DNA of 64,000 nt from Rhodococcoides fascians NBRC 12155 = LMG 3623 (GTDB lineage: Bacteria > Actinomycetota > Actinomycetes > Mycobacteriales > Mycobacteriaceae), in NCBI RefSeq assembly GCF_001894785.1, contig NZ_BCWW01000001.1, forward strand, positions 434,001 to 498,000, in the 5' to 3' direction. Below, in pieces: positions 28,063-38,972 of this stretch. Every line of letters starts with the position of its first letter. Positions within the stretch are counted from its first letter, which is position 1. The position numbers and the translations under genes are program-made. The notes under the pieces are model-generated. The model saw only the letters and a list, made by a program, of their open reading frames with translations. It searched no databases and was not told where the DNA came from.

Positions 28063-28835
28063 TCCGCCGAGCTCTTCCGTAGTGAGGAGATGAGGTCTTC
28101 GACGTCTTCGTCGGTCAGTGCGTTCTCGACATCACGGTCGGCAAGCACGACGAAGACCGCGACCTCTGCGGTGGCGAAACCGGTAGTCGTGACGACGTCG
28201 AATGTCGCGCGGGGAGGAGGGCAGTACGGCGAATCCGGTATGTCTTCCACCAGGGCTGTGTAATGGACAGCCGGAGCTCCGTCGATCTGCAGATACTTGG
28301 GGTCCCCGATCCGAACGGTGGGTTCCAAAGACCCATCTTCGTTGGTGAAGATCATCGACGCTTTCTGCACTTCTCGATAGGCGAGGACAGTCAAGTCACC
28401 GGCACGGCGACCGGTCATTCCGCTGATTGCCGAAGACTCGAACTCACCGCCTTCGCAATCGAATCGACCGTGAAGACCCATTGCGCCGTACGTTGCGGTC
28501 GACCCGTCCTCACCGACCCACTCCGAGAATCCGTCGTTCCAATTCTCCCAGTCAGCCGGAATGTCGTAAGTCCACCCGAACTTGGTGGCGATGGGCTGCG
28601 GCTGCCCGTCGGGTACCTCGATTTGCGGTGGCGGGCGTTCCATCGACGGAAAACCCGGCGGCAATGGCGGCGGCACTGTCGTCGAGCCCGTGGGTCTGGG
28701 TGACACCGGTGGCAGAGTCCGTACACCCTCGTACGGTTCCGGCACTTGCGGAGCCAGCTGCGGAATTGCCCACATGAGCCCGAACAGCAGCGTTATCAGT
28801 GCCGCGAGACGGACAAGAATTTTTCCCAGACCCAT
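28059..28835 (-). CDS. Membrane-anchored extracytoplasmic protein of unknown function
   Basis: The product has 258 residues: a short N-terminal TM or signal anchor (residues 8-28, ALITLLFGLMWAIPQL), a Pro/Thr-rich spacer to about residue 85, then a globular domain of about 165 residues with FGWTYDIPADWENWNDGFSEW and three or four cysteines. The FGW.YDIP..W opening is typical of extracytoplasmic domains (DUF8017-like) in actinobacteria, often found beside ESX-related genes. It heads a three-gene unit with four-base overlaps and reads away from rmlB. Confidence 0.6.
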   Translation of the reverse strand: MGLGKILVRLAALITLLFGLMWAIPQLAPQVPEPYEGVRTLPPVSPRPTGSTTVPPPLPPGFPSMERPPPQIEVPDGQPQPIATKFGWTYDIPADWENWNDGFSEWVGEDGSTATYGAMGLHGRFDCEGGEFESSAISGMTGRRAGDLTVLAYREVQKASMIFTNEDGSLEPTVRIGDPKYLQIDGAPAVHYTALVEDIPDSPYCPPPRATFDVVTTTGFATAEVAVFVVLADRDVENALTDEDVEDLISSLRKSSAE

Positions 28836-28838
28836 TGA

Positions 28839-30759
<1,921 letters not shown>

Positions 30760-30763
<4 letters not shown>

Positions 30764-31227
30764 GGTGTGGGGTCCTGGCTCTTTCTGCGAAACGAGAAGT
30801 CGCGGTAGCCGAAGAAGCTGACGACTGCCATCACTGCTGTGACGACCAATTGGGAAGGGATGGGCGGGAAGTGGAACACCGAGACGGCGAGGGTCATCAG
30901 TGAGATGTTGGCGAGGAACGCTCCGAAGTTGACCACGAAGAACCGGAGCAGATCTCTGAAGAAGTGCCCGCGAACGCGAAACACGAGGTAGCGATACATC
31001 GCGAATGCGCACAGTACGTTGCAGAGATACCCGAGCACGATGGCGGCGTGGTAGCCGTATCGCTCGCCGATCAGCAACTGCCACACGATGAACCATGCGG
31101 TGCCCAGTGCGGTGTTGACGCCGCCGACGAGCAGAAATGCGATCTTCTGATTCTTGACGATGCGCATCAGTGGTCCCGGTGCACCGTTCATGCCGGCCGG
31201 AGGCGCGGGAGTCTGCGGTTCGGTCAT
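30760..31227 (-). CDS. GtrA-family membrane protein (second copy)
   Basis: The 155-residue protein has a Pro-rich cytoplasmic tail of about 25 residues and four TM segments: FLLVGGVNTALGTAWFIVW, a central YLCNVLCAFAMYRYLVFR motif, and a final SFFGYRDFSFRR. GtrA proteins typically accompany a polyprenyl-phosphate glycosyltransferase and help present the lipid-linked sugar across the membrane. The DPM-like enzyme at 32162-33187 is the natural partner. It overlaps both neighbours by four bases. Confidence 0.88.
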
Positions 31228-32165
31228 CGGCCCACCGCCAGTGCCTGACGCGTCGCGAACAGGGTCGAGGCGATACCCGCAGGCAGTGTGCGGTGGGTGC
31301 GTCGATCGATCTGCGGCCAGACGGTCGACCGCAGTCGTAGGTCGCGTCCTTGGAACGCCGCGAGGGGAGAGGCGGCAAGCACTACGTTGGGGCGTCGACG
31401 AAAGACCGTTCGGCAGGCGCCGAGAATGGAACCGATGGTGACGGCCTCACCCGAGGCGAAGATCTTGACGGTCGGCGCGATACGTCGTTCGGCGGAGACG
31501 GCGAGGGCGTCGGCCACCATTTCGGCGGCGTCGCTGACGTAGAGGTAATCGCGCAGGGTGTCCATGGGGACGTAGATCGACACCGGTGAGGCCATCAGGT
31601 ATCCGCGGCACAGGTGCGAGATCAACCCCTGAGGTTTCGCGAGATTCTGTCCCGGGCCGTAGAGGTTGGCGAACCGGCCGACGACAACGTTCACCCCGGT
31701 GCGGATGCCGAATTCGGTCGCGACCGACTCGGACTGCAGTTTCGCGAAACCGTAGTCACCCAACGGGATCGGCGGTGTTTCTTCGTCGTGGGGGGCTCCC
31801 GGTGCGCCGGCGTAGACGCCTCCGGCAGACGACGCGAGAAACACCGTTCCGGTGTCCGCGCGGTCCGCAGCGACGGACTCGACCCGGGCCAGTACGGTCC
31901 GGATCAGATCGTTCTCTTCGGCGAATTGTGCTGCGCTGGTGCCGTTCACGCCGGCTCCGGCGGCCCAGACGACGTTCCACGCGCCGGTCCGGAAGGAGTC
32001 GAAGAAGGCCGAACAGCGTTGTAGCAGAGTTTCTTCGGCCAGTGATCGGTCGGACCACGGGATTGCACTGGTGTGCACGTGATGTCCGCGTCGTCGAGCT
32101 TCCCGCGTCACCGATGCGCCGAGCAGTCCGCCGCTGCCGACGACCCAGGTGTGCGTCGCGTTCAC
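31224..32165 (-). CDS. NAD-dependent epimerase/dehydratase-family protein
   Basis: The product has 313 residues starting at GTG 32165, which overlaps the upstream stop in a GTGA. The Rossmann motif is VVGSGGLLGASVTRE, of the G-x-G-G-x-x-G type with a Ser change. Then come VFLASSAGGVYAG and DYGFAKLQSE (Tyr-x3-Lys), and FANLYGPGQN, so the SDR catalytic pair is present. It probably modifies a nucleotide sugar used by the neighbouring glycosyltransferases. Substrate is not predictable; similarity to WbiB/galE-like proteins is only general. Confidence 0.78.
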   Translation of the reverse strand: MNATHTWVVGSGGLLGASVTREARRRGHHVHTSAIPWSDRSLAEETLLQRCSAFFDSFRTGAWNVVWAAGAGVNGTSAAQFAEENDLIRTVLARVESVAADRADTGTVFLASSAGGVYAGAPGAPHDEETPPIPLGDYGFAKLQSESVATEFGIRTGVNVVVGRFANLYGPGQNLAKPQGLISHLCRGYLMASPVSIYVPMDTLRDYLYVSDAAEMVADALAVSAERRIAPTVKIFASGEAVTIGSILGACRTVFRRRPNVVLAASPLAAFQGRDLRLRSTVWPQIDRRTHRTLPAGIASTLFATRQALAVGR

Positions 32166-33187
32166 GCCGGCGGTGCGGGATCGGTCGATGGTTCGGTGCG
32201 TCCGAGCGGCCCGTTTCCAGGGTCGGTCACGATCAGGTAGGGCGGCTTGCCCATGGCGGTCTTGACGTTGACGCCGACGTACTCGGCCACCACTCCGAGT
32301 GAGAACAGGGTGGCTCCGAAGCCGAACAGCAGGATCACCATCGTCGATGCCCAGCCTCGCACTTCGGCACCGGAATCGAAGACGAAGTACGACACCAGCA
32401 CGTAGGCGACGAGAACGAGGCCCAGTAGCGCGAAGGCGATGCCGATGAAGGACACCAGTCGCAGACCTTTGGTGCCGCTGGAGAGCACCATGCGCCAGAA
32501 GTGCGACAGAAGCGTCCGCAGTCGGTATCCCGATCGACGGTCCACTTCTTCTCGCAGGGCCACCGGGCTCGTCGTGACGTCGCCTGCAATCCACCCGAGT
32601 GCGATGTCGAGGTATGCCTCGGAGCCGGCGTAGGCGGCAACGGATCGACCGACTTCGCCGAGGACCAGGCGGTAGCTCTGGTAGTCGACGGTGTTGTCTC
32701 CGGCCAGAGCCTTGGCGATGAGCCACTTCGCTCCGCGTGATGCGGCGTTGCGCCAGAGTCCGTGCGGTGCGACGTTCGTCGGCTTGGCGTAGACGACGGT
32801 GGATTGCCGGTCGAGGGCGGTATCGAGCATGCCGCCGATCGCGGCCGGGTCATGCTGGCCGTCCTCGTCCATCGTGACGATCCACTCGCCGCCGCTCGAT
32901 GCCATGCCGGCGAGGGTGGCGGGGTGTTGGCCGAAGTTACGACTGAGCCACACGCCACGAACGAACGTATGCGCCTCGGTCAGCTGCCGGATCACGGCTG
33001 CGGAGTTGTCGGGTCCGTGGTCGAACACGAGGAGAACTTCTTCGACGATCATCGGCCGCCCGAGGGGCGTGTGGGTGACCTGCGTCAACGGGATGATCTC
33101 GTCCATCAGCGCGCTGAGCGTCCGTTCGCCCTGGTAGACCGGAACCACGATGGAGATGCGGTCCGGAGCAGCAGCGTCGGACGTCAC
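32162..33187 (-). CDS. Polyprenyl-phosphate glycosyltransferase (DPM/ArnC/GtrB-like)
   Basis: The 341-residue protein has an N-terminal GT2 domain (SIVVPVYQGERTL, VLLVFDHGPDNSA, then IVTMDEDGQHDP containing the D-x-D metal site) and two C-terminal TM helices at about 235-260 and 275-300. That arrangement is typical of GtrB/ArnC enzymes that make polyprenyl-phosphate-linked sugars. With the GtrA protein and the large membrane protein of the same cluster, it forms a classic GtrB-GtrA-GT-C trio. It overlaps the epimerase start by four bases. Confidence 0.85.
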   Translation of the reverse strand: MTSDAAAPDRISIVVPVYQGERTLSALMDEIIPLTQVTHTPLGRPMIVEEVLLVFDHGPDNSAAVIRQLTEAHTFVRGVWLSRNFGQHPATLAGMASSGGEWIVTMDEDGQHDPAAIGGMLDTALDRQSTVVYAKPTNVAPHGLWRNAASRGAKWLIAKALAGDNTVDYQSYRLVLGEVGRSVAAYAGSEAYLDIALGWIAGDVTTSPVALREEVDRRSGYRLRTLLSHFWRMVLSSGTKGLRLVSFIGIAFALLGLVLVAYVLVSYFVFDSGAEVRGWASTMVILLFGFGATLFSLGVVAEYVGVNVKTAMGKPPYLIVTDPGNGPLGRTEPSTDPAPPA

Positions 33188-33198
33188 GAGGTCTGACC

Positions 33199-35451
33199 CT
33201 ATCTGCTGGACGTCGTACTGCCGAACTCCGGCGCGGAGGGGCGTCGACGTCGTCGAACATCGAGTACGACCAGGCCGATCAGCACCATCACCCCACCGGC
33301 CATGGCAGCGAGTCCGAGTCGTTCACCGGGCGGCCGGAAGGTGAGTTCCAGGTCCGCTGCGTCGGTGCCGGGCGGCAGGTCGACGTACAGGAAGATATCG
33401 GCCAGGCCCTTCGTCTGCAGCGGCTCACCGTTCAGAGTGGCGGTGTAGCCGGGCCAGGCCAACCGCGAGAAGACGACGCTGCCACCGGCGGGCGCGGAGA
33501 CGGTGACGTGCTCGGAGTCCGCGTCGGACGAGATCGGGTCGGCGGAGGCGTTCACCGTCGCTACGACGCGTCCCGACGCGGCAGGAATCAATCCATCGAC
33601 GCGTTCGAGGACGTAGACCTGCCGAGCGGAGTCGGGGGTGGGCGCGGTGACCCACTGCCAGCCTGCGGGCGCGGCCTCCCTCTCGGCCAGCGGATACTGC
33701 AGTTTCTGCAGTACGACGCGGTCGAGCTGCATCAGATCGGCATAGGTCTTGCCGGTGTACGGCTCGATCTCGAAGAGCCGGTCGAAGGCGTCGGTGCAGG
33801 TCGAACCCTCGTGCTCGAAGCACAGCAGGTTTGCGAAATCGAGGTAGCCGACGGGGGTGTAGGCGTTGACGTAGTCCAGGCCCATCACCTTGGCGGAGTT
33901 GCCGTAGACCTGCGAGTGCCACGGCAGTTGCGGGTCGTCGGGCCCGTCGGCTTCGGTCTCGGTCAGCGCACGACTGCCGAGCTGCAGCGTCGAGCCCTGC
34001 CACTGCGGGAACTGCGCCTTGGCCTCGGACTGCGAGGTGGGGAGCCACCATTTGGCGAACGGCGGTTGGTATCCGGCCACCTGGTACATCGCGATCGGCG
34101 CGATCGTGACCAGGATGAGCGCGGCGGTGGCCCGGGTGGAGAAGCGGTGGGCGAGCAGCAGGGCGAGTGCGCCGACCAGCAGGATCGCGAGCGCAGCAAC
34201 GATGTGGCGGCCGAAGAACTCCGGACCCGACGAGCCGGCACGCAGCAGCAACACCAGCGTCAGCAGGCCGGCGGCGAGCAATCGGGGCCGCAGCTTGTCC
34301 AGAGTTCCGTATCGGCTGATCAGGGTGACGACGAGGATCAACGCGACGATGGCGACGAAGGGGAGGATGCGCGCGGGCCAGCGGATGGGGCCGATGTCGC
34401 TGGGGCCCGCGGTGAAGACCAGCGCGAACGCCAACAGAATCAGTGGTGCGGCCAGCTCACGCAAGGCCGCGGGCACCCGACGCCACGCGATGAACGCGAG
34501 CGCAGGGACGAGGAACCAGGCGATGTAGGTGACCGGGGCTTCGGTGGTCTCGCCTGCCCACGATTCGATGCTGGTCACGGCCGTCGGGATGCTGGCGGTC
34601 AACGATTCCGACCACGGTGCCGTCAGGAAGTTGTCGTTGAACGTTCCCTCGTCACCGCTGCGCCAGGTGACCGCGGAGGTCAGTACTCCCGGCAGGAAGG
34701 TGACGGCCCCGCAGGCTGCCGCGGCGATGCCGACGCTGCACACCTTCAGCGCCGGAGGCCACAGGCGCTGGAACAACCGTTCGCCGATCGCGACCGAGCC
34801 GATCATGACGCCGGCCATGACCGCGGCGTGGACGTATCCCACGCTGATGGCCAGGTAGAGGAACACGAACGGCACGACGGGACCGCTGTGGCCGCGGGCG
34901 TACTTCACCGAGCTCGCCCACGCGTTGGTGATGTACGCGGTGCCGATGAGGGCCGTCACCCACGAGGTGTTCTCGAAGAAGAGGGTGAAGCCGACGAACG
35001 GTGCGCTTGCGCCTGCGACGGCGGCCCAGTTGGCGCGTGCCCCGTAGACGAGCGCGACGCGGTACACACCCCAGGCCAGCAGGATCGAGAAGCCGAGTTT
35101 GACGACCGTCGCGAGCAGGACCAGGTTGTCGATCGAGGGCGAGACGTAGTTGATCGCCATCTGCACCGGGTTCCACAGTCCGCCCTGGCCTTCGACGGGA
35201 TAGTTGCCCGCCATCCACTGATCGAGCACGAGGGACGGGAAGTGACCGTCGCGCATGATGCGCCCGAGTTGAAGCCAGTTGGGGATGGCACCGGATTCGG
35301 TGTCGTCGATGTAGAAGAAGCGAGGGTCGACGCTGAGCACCAAGAGATAGCCCAACACGACGACGGCAGCAATTGCCGCTCCCCAAACGAGGCGCTCTCG
35401 TCTGCTGTCGGGCAGGGAGCTGCTCGCGATCTGGGTATCCGTGGTGGGCAA
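33199..35451 (-). CDS. Large polytopic membrane protein, probable GT-C glycosyltransferase
   Basis: The 750-residue protein has an N-terminal TM helix at about 23-43, followed by a loop with DPRFFYIDDTESGAIPNW that resembles the acidic first loop of GT-C enzymes. About 12 more TM segments extend to residue 460, then a globular extracytoplasmic domain (470-720), and a last TM helix before a basic tail. This suggests transfer of a lipid-linked sugar onto a surface glycan or protein outside the membrane. YfhO-like proteins have the same plan. It is the first gene of the cluster, 11 bases before the DPM-like enzyme, with no orthologue recognised among the named arabinan enzymes. Confidence 0.65.
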   Translation of the reverse strand: MPTTDTQIASSSLPDSRRERLVWGAAIAAVVVLGYLLVLSVDPRFFYIDDTESGAIPNWLQLGRIMRDGHFPSLVLDQWMAGNYPVEGQGGLWNPVQMAINYVSPSIDNLVLLATVVKLGFSILLAWGVYRVALVYGARANWAAVAGASAPFVGFTLFFENTSWVTALIGTAYITNAWASSVKYARGHSGPVVPFVFLYLAISVGYVHAAVMAGVMIGSVAIGERLFQRLWPPALKVCSVGIAAAACGAVTFLPGVLTSAVTWRSGDEGTFNDNFLTAPWSESLTASIPTAVTSIESWAGETTEAPVTYIAWFLVPALAFIAWRRVPAALRELAAPLILLAFALVFTAGPSDIGPIRWPARILPFVAIVALILVVTLISRYGTLDKLRPRLLAAGLLTLVLLLRAGSSGPEFFGRHIVAALAILLVGALALLLAHRFSTRATAALILVTIAPIAMYQVAGYQPPFAKWWLPTSQSEAKAQFPQWQGSTLQLGSRALTETEADGPDDPQLPWHSQVYGNSAKVMGLDYVNAYTPVGYLDFANLLCFEHEGSTCTDAFDRLFEIEPYTGKTYADLMQLDRVVLQKLQYPLAEREAAPAGWQWVTAPTPDSARQVYVLERVDGLIPAASGRVVATVNASADPISSDADSEHVTVSAPAGGSVVFSRLAWPGYTATLNGEPLQTKGLADIFLYVDLPPGTDAADLELTFRPPGERLGLAAMAGGVMVLIGLVVLDVRRRRRPSAPEFGSTTSSR

Positions 35452-35614
35452 GGGTCAACTCCGTGAGTTCGGGCAAAGACACCCGACTGTAGCTGTCGTC
35501 TTGCTCCCGAGCCGAAACGCCGACGCATGCACCACGCAGATGTCCGCAGGAAAGCGGCTATTGCGAGTGACCACTCTCTAAGTTATGGTTTCGTCATTCT
35601 ATGACGGAGGTCAC

Positions 35615-37402
35615 ATGAACCCGAACATTCCTTTCGATGTCGTCATCGCCGGCGGAACCGTGTACGACGGATCCGGCGGCCCGGGAGTTCGGGCGGATGT
35701 GGGCATCGTCGACGGCGTCGTGCGGGCCGTGTCGTCCACTCCTCTCGAGCCGAGCGCGACGACCGAGGTGGTCGATGCCACCGGCAAGTGGGTCACGCCG
35801 GGCTTCGTGGACGTACACACCCATTACGACGCAGAGGTGTTGGTCGGGCCGGGTCTCGAAGAATCCGTCCGGCACGGGGTCACGACTGTTCTCCTGGGCA
35901 ACTGTTCGTTGTCGACGCTCTATTCCACTCCGGTCGACATTGCGGACCTGTTCAGTCGGGTCGAGGCGCTGCCGCGCGATCATGTGCTCAAGGCAGTCGA
36001 TGCGCACAAAAATTGGAACAGTCCCGACGAGTACATCGCAGCCCTCGAGCGCCTGCCTCTCGGGCCCAATATTGCTGCATTGGTGGGTCATTCGGATCTA
36101 CGGGCGCATGTCATGGGGCTCGACCGCTCGACCGACCGCAGTCAGAAGCCCACCCGCGAAGAATGGCGTGCCATGTCCGACGCGCTCGAGAAGGCGCTCG
36201 ATGCCGGGCTGCTCGGAATGTCGACCATGACGAACCCGTGGGACAAGTTGGACGGCGATCGATACCGGTCTCGTTCGTTGCCGTCCTCGTATGCGCGGTG
36301 GAGCGAATTCCGTTCTCTGCACAAGATTCTGCGTCGACGCGGTCGGCTGTTGCAGAGCATTCCGAACCTGAACACCAAGTACGACATGTTGTTCTTCCTC
36401 GCCTCGGCCACCGGGGTCGGCCGCACTCCGCTCAAGATCTCGCTGCTGGCGGCGGCCGATGCCAAGGCGTCGCCGTGGATCCATCGCGTCTTCGGCCCGC
36501 TCGCCCGGATGGTCAACGGCCCGGGCAAGGGGCAGTTCCGCTGGCAGCACCTCCCCACTACGTTCGACGTGTATTCCGACGGCATCGATCTCGTGGTGTT
36601 CGAGGAGTTCGGCTCGGGCCGCGCCGCGCTGCATCTGCGAGAAGAGTTGGGCCGCAACGAGTTGCTGTCCGACGAGGCGTACCGCCGCTGGTTCCGTGCC
36701 GACTTCGAGAAGAAGTTCAGCTCGCGCGTGTGGCATCGGGACTTCGCCGACGCCGAGATCACCGAGTGCCCCGACGCCTCGGTCGTCGGAAAGAACATCG
36801 CGGAGGTCGCGGCCGAACGTGGTGTGCACGTGGTGGACGCGTTCCTCGATCTGGTGGTCGAGCACGGCCGAAAGTTGCGCTGGCACACGACGGTTGCCAA
36901 TCACCGCAAGCGGCAGATGGACAAGCTGATCAATCAGCCCGGGGTGACCGTTGGTTTCTCCGATGCCGGCGCTCATCTGCGCAACATGGCGTTCTACAAC
37001 TTCGGCATTCGGTTGCTGCACCGCGTGCACGACGCGCGAAACGATCGCCGGCCGTTCATGACCGTCGAGAAGGCCGTGCACAAGCTCAGCGGCGAACTGG
37101 CCGACTTCTACGGTGTCGACGCCGGGCACCTGCGGGTGGGGGACCGTGCCGATATCGTCGTGATCGACCCGGAGGGCCTGAACGAGGATGTCCTGGCCTA
37201 TCGCGAGGAGACCATGCCGGAATTCGGTGGCCTGAGCCGCATGGTCAATCGCAACGACCGAGCGGTCACCGCCACTCTGGTCGCGGGCCGAGTGGTGTTC
37301 TCCGGCGGCACCTTTGCGCCCTGGTTCGGTGTGTCGGAGCGGGCCGGTAGCTTCCTGCGGGCAGGCACTCCCACCGCCCCGCGACGCCGGGAGCGTGTGT
37401 GA
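35615..37402 (+). CDS. N-acyl-D-amino-acid deacylase-like amidohydrolase
   Basis: The 595-residue protein starts at ATG 35615, preceded by GGAGG six bases away; an ATG at 35585 lacks such a site. Amidohydrolase features are the N-terminal AGGTVYDGSG strand, the metal-binding GFVDVHTHYDAE motif, the GNCSLSTL region, a later VGFSDAGAH with the catalytic Asp, and a closing GDRADIVVIDPEG. The family includes D-aminoacylases and other Zn hydrolases; actinobacteria have many uncharacterised copies. Substrate is unknown. The TetR gene starts right behind the stop, so the three genes to 38835 probably form one unit. Confidence 0.82.
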   Translation: MNPNIPFDVVIAGGTVYDGSGGPGVRADVGIVDGVVRAVSSTPLEPSATTEVVDATGKWVTPGFVDVHTHYDAEVLVGPGLEESVRHGVTTVLLGNCSLSTLYSTPVDIADLFSRVEALPRDHVLKAVDAHKNWNSPDEYIAALERLPLGPNIAALVGHSDLRAHVMGLDRSTDRSQKPTREEWRAMSDALEKALDAGLLGMSTMTNPWDKLDGDRYRSRSLPSSYARWSEFRSLHKILRRRGRLLQSIPNLNTKYDMLFFLASATGVGRTPLKISLLAAADAKASPWIHRVFGPLARMVNGPGKGQFRWQHLPTTFDVYSDGIDLVVFEEFGSGRAALHLREELGRNELLSDEAYRRWFRADFEKKFSSRVWHRDFADAEITECPDASVVGKNIAEVAAERGVHVVDAFLDLVVEHGRKLRWHTTVANHRKRQMDKLINQPGVTVGFSDAGAHLRNMAFYNFGIRLLHRVHDARNDRRPFMTVEKAVHKLSGELADFYGVDAGHLRVGDRADIVVIDPEGLNEDVLAYREETMPEFGGLSRMVNRNDRAVTATLVAGRVVFSGGTFAPWFGVSERAGSFLRAGTPTAPRRRERV

Positions 37403-38005
37403 GTGGCGAGTCAACAACAGCGCCGAACCGAGACCATCGGAAAACTGCTCGACGCGACTATCGCATCGTTGTGCGAGAAGGGTTACGCCGCAACCAGTGT
37501 CAGTGAAATCGTCAGCCGGGCCGGGGTGTCGTCCGGGGCCATGTTTCGGCATTTCGACACCAGGCTCGACCTGATCGTCGCCGCAGCCGACGAGGTTCGT
37601 CGACGTCAGTTCGAGGAGTTTCGCCGCGGCCTGTCCGGTTTCGGCAGTGCGTCCATCGAGCACTGTCTCGAACTGCTCAGAGCAGCGTGCCGCGCCCCGA
37701 TCAACGGGGCCTGGTACGAGCTGTTGACCGCCGCCCGCAGCGACGACGAGCTGCGAGAGAGACTGCAGCCGTTCACCGTTCGATATCACGAGCAGATCGC
37801 CGAACTTGCTCGTGCGCTTCCCGTTGCCGGCGTGATCGATCCGCAGCATCTGGAAACGGTGGTCTTCAGTGTCGTCCACCTGCTCGACGGCGAGGCGTTG
37901 GCAGCCGTGGTTCATCCGCAGCCCGAGCAGGAAGCCATGCGGCTGAAGATGATTGCCCACCTGCTGCGCGGCGGCGCACTGCATGCCCTGACCGACGCGG
38001 GATGA
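37403..38005 (+). CDS. TetR-family transcriptional regulator
   Basis: The 200-residue regulator starts with a GTG immediately after the amidohydrolase TGA. The N-terminal HTH is LLDATIASLCEKGYAATSVSEIVSRAGVSSGAMFRHFDTRLDLI (one continuous canonical TetR block, residues about 14-57). The C-terminal ligand domain is helical and not assignable. It overlaps the hydrolase start by four bases (ATGA), so it likely controls its own unit. Confidence 0.9.
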   Translation: MASQQQRRTETIGKLLDATIASLCEKGYAATSVSEIVSRAGVSSGAMFRHFDTRLDLIVAAADEVRRRQFEEFRRGLSGFGSASIEHCLELLRAACRAPINGAWYELLTAARSDDELRERLQPFTVRYHEQIAELARALPVAGVIDPQHLETVVFSVVHLLDGEALAAVVHPQPEQEAMRLKMIAHLLRGGALHALTDAG

Positions 38006-38835
38006 CCCACTGGACGGTACGCATCGCCGGTGCCGAGCTTCCCGTCTTCGAATACGGGGACCCGGCGGCTGAGTCCACAGTGCTGCTGGTGCACGGCTAT
38101 CCCGACAACCGTCACGTGTTCGATCCGCTGATCACCGCGCTGGGTGACGCGGTCCGGGTGATCGCCTACGACACACGAGGCAGCGGAGCGTCCGTGCTGG
38201 AGCCCGCGGCAGACGTCGCCATCGAGCAGCTGGCGCGGGACGCCTTCGCGGTGGTCGAGTCGATTCCGGGCCTCACCGGCAAGGTGCACGTCTTCGCCCA
38301 CGACTGGGGGTCGGTCCAGATGTGGGAGGCGATGGCCTCGCCTCGGGCGAGCACCGCATTCGCGTCGTACACGTCGGTGTCCGGGCCCAGTCTGGATCAT
38401 CTGCGGCAGGTGGCGCGGGCGCGGTCGGTCCGGCCGCATCGGTGGCCGTCACTGGTGGGACAGTTGGCCAGGTCCTGGTACGTCTTCGGGTTTCACGTGC
38501 CCGTCCTGCGATCGCGAGTACCGGCTCTGCTGGCCCGACTGCAGGCCGAGGGCGAGCCGACCCCGACGGCGGCCGACCAACAGCGCGGCATCGCGCTGTA
38601 CCGGGCCAACGTGCTGCGGCGTGTGCTCCGTGGACCCGATCCGCGGTGCTTCGTCCCGACCACCGTGGTGGTCCCGACACACGACCCGATGCTGTCGACG
38701 AACCTCACCGAGGGTCTCGATCGGTGGATCCCCGACCTGCGCGTCGTTCACGTCGAGGCGGGCCACTGGTGGCCGTACACGCACCCGGCCGACGCCGCTC
38801 GGGTGCTGCTGGAGAGGGTGCGGGAAGGGGAGTAG
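38002..38835 (+). CDS. Alpha/beta hydrolase (epoxide hydrolase-like)
   Basis: The 277-residue protein has the oxyanion motif VLLVHGYPDNRHVFDPL. The nucleophile elbow is FAHDWGSVQMWE, with Asp as the nucleophile, as in epoxide hydrolases and haloalkane dehalogenases. A later Asp is in VVVPTHDPML and a catalytic His in EAGHWWPYTHP. In related bacteria a similar domain is fused to an SDR (EphD type); here it stands alone. The gene overlaps the TetR stop, so co-regulation is likely. Substrate is unknown. Confidence 0.8.
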   Translation: MTHWTVRIAGAELPVFEYGDPAAESTVLLVHGYPDNRHVFDPLITALGDAVRVIAYDTRGSGASVLEPAADVAIEQLARDAFAVVESIPGLTGKVHVFAHDWGSVQMWEAMASPRASTAFASYTSVSGPSLDHLRQVARARSVRPHRWPSLVGQLARSWYVFGFHVPVLRSRVPALLARLQAEGEPTPTAADQQRGIALYRANVLRRVLRGPDPRCFVPTTVVVPTHDPMLSTNLTEGLDRWIPDLRVVHVEAGHWWPYTHPADAARVLLERVREGE

Positions 38836-38972
38836 GTGGCGGGCAGTGCGGCGAGCGTCGGACGGATCGGCCGTGGGCTGTGCAACCATGGTCAGTGGTC
38901 TTCTTCTCGGTACGGCCACACCTGTGATCGCTCGAACTGTCACTACTCGAACTGGATGGGGTATTTCTCGGT

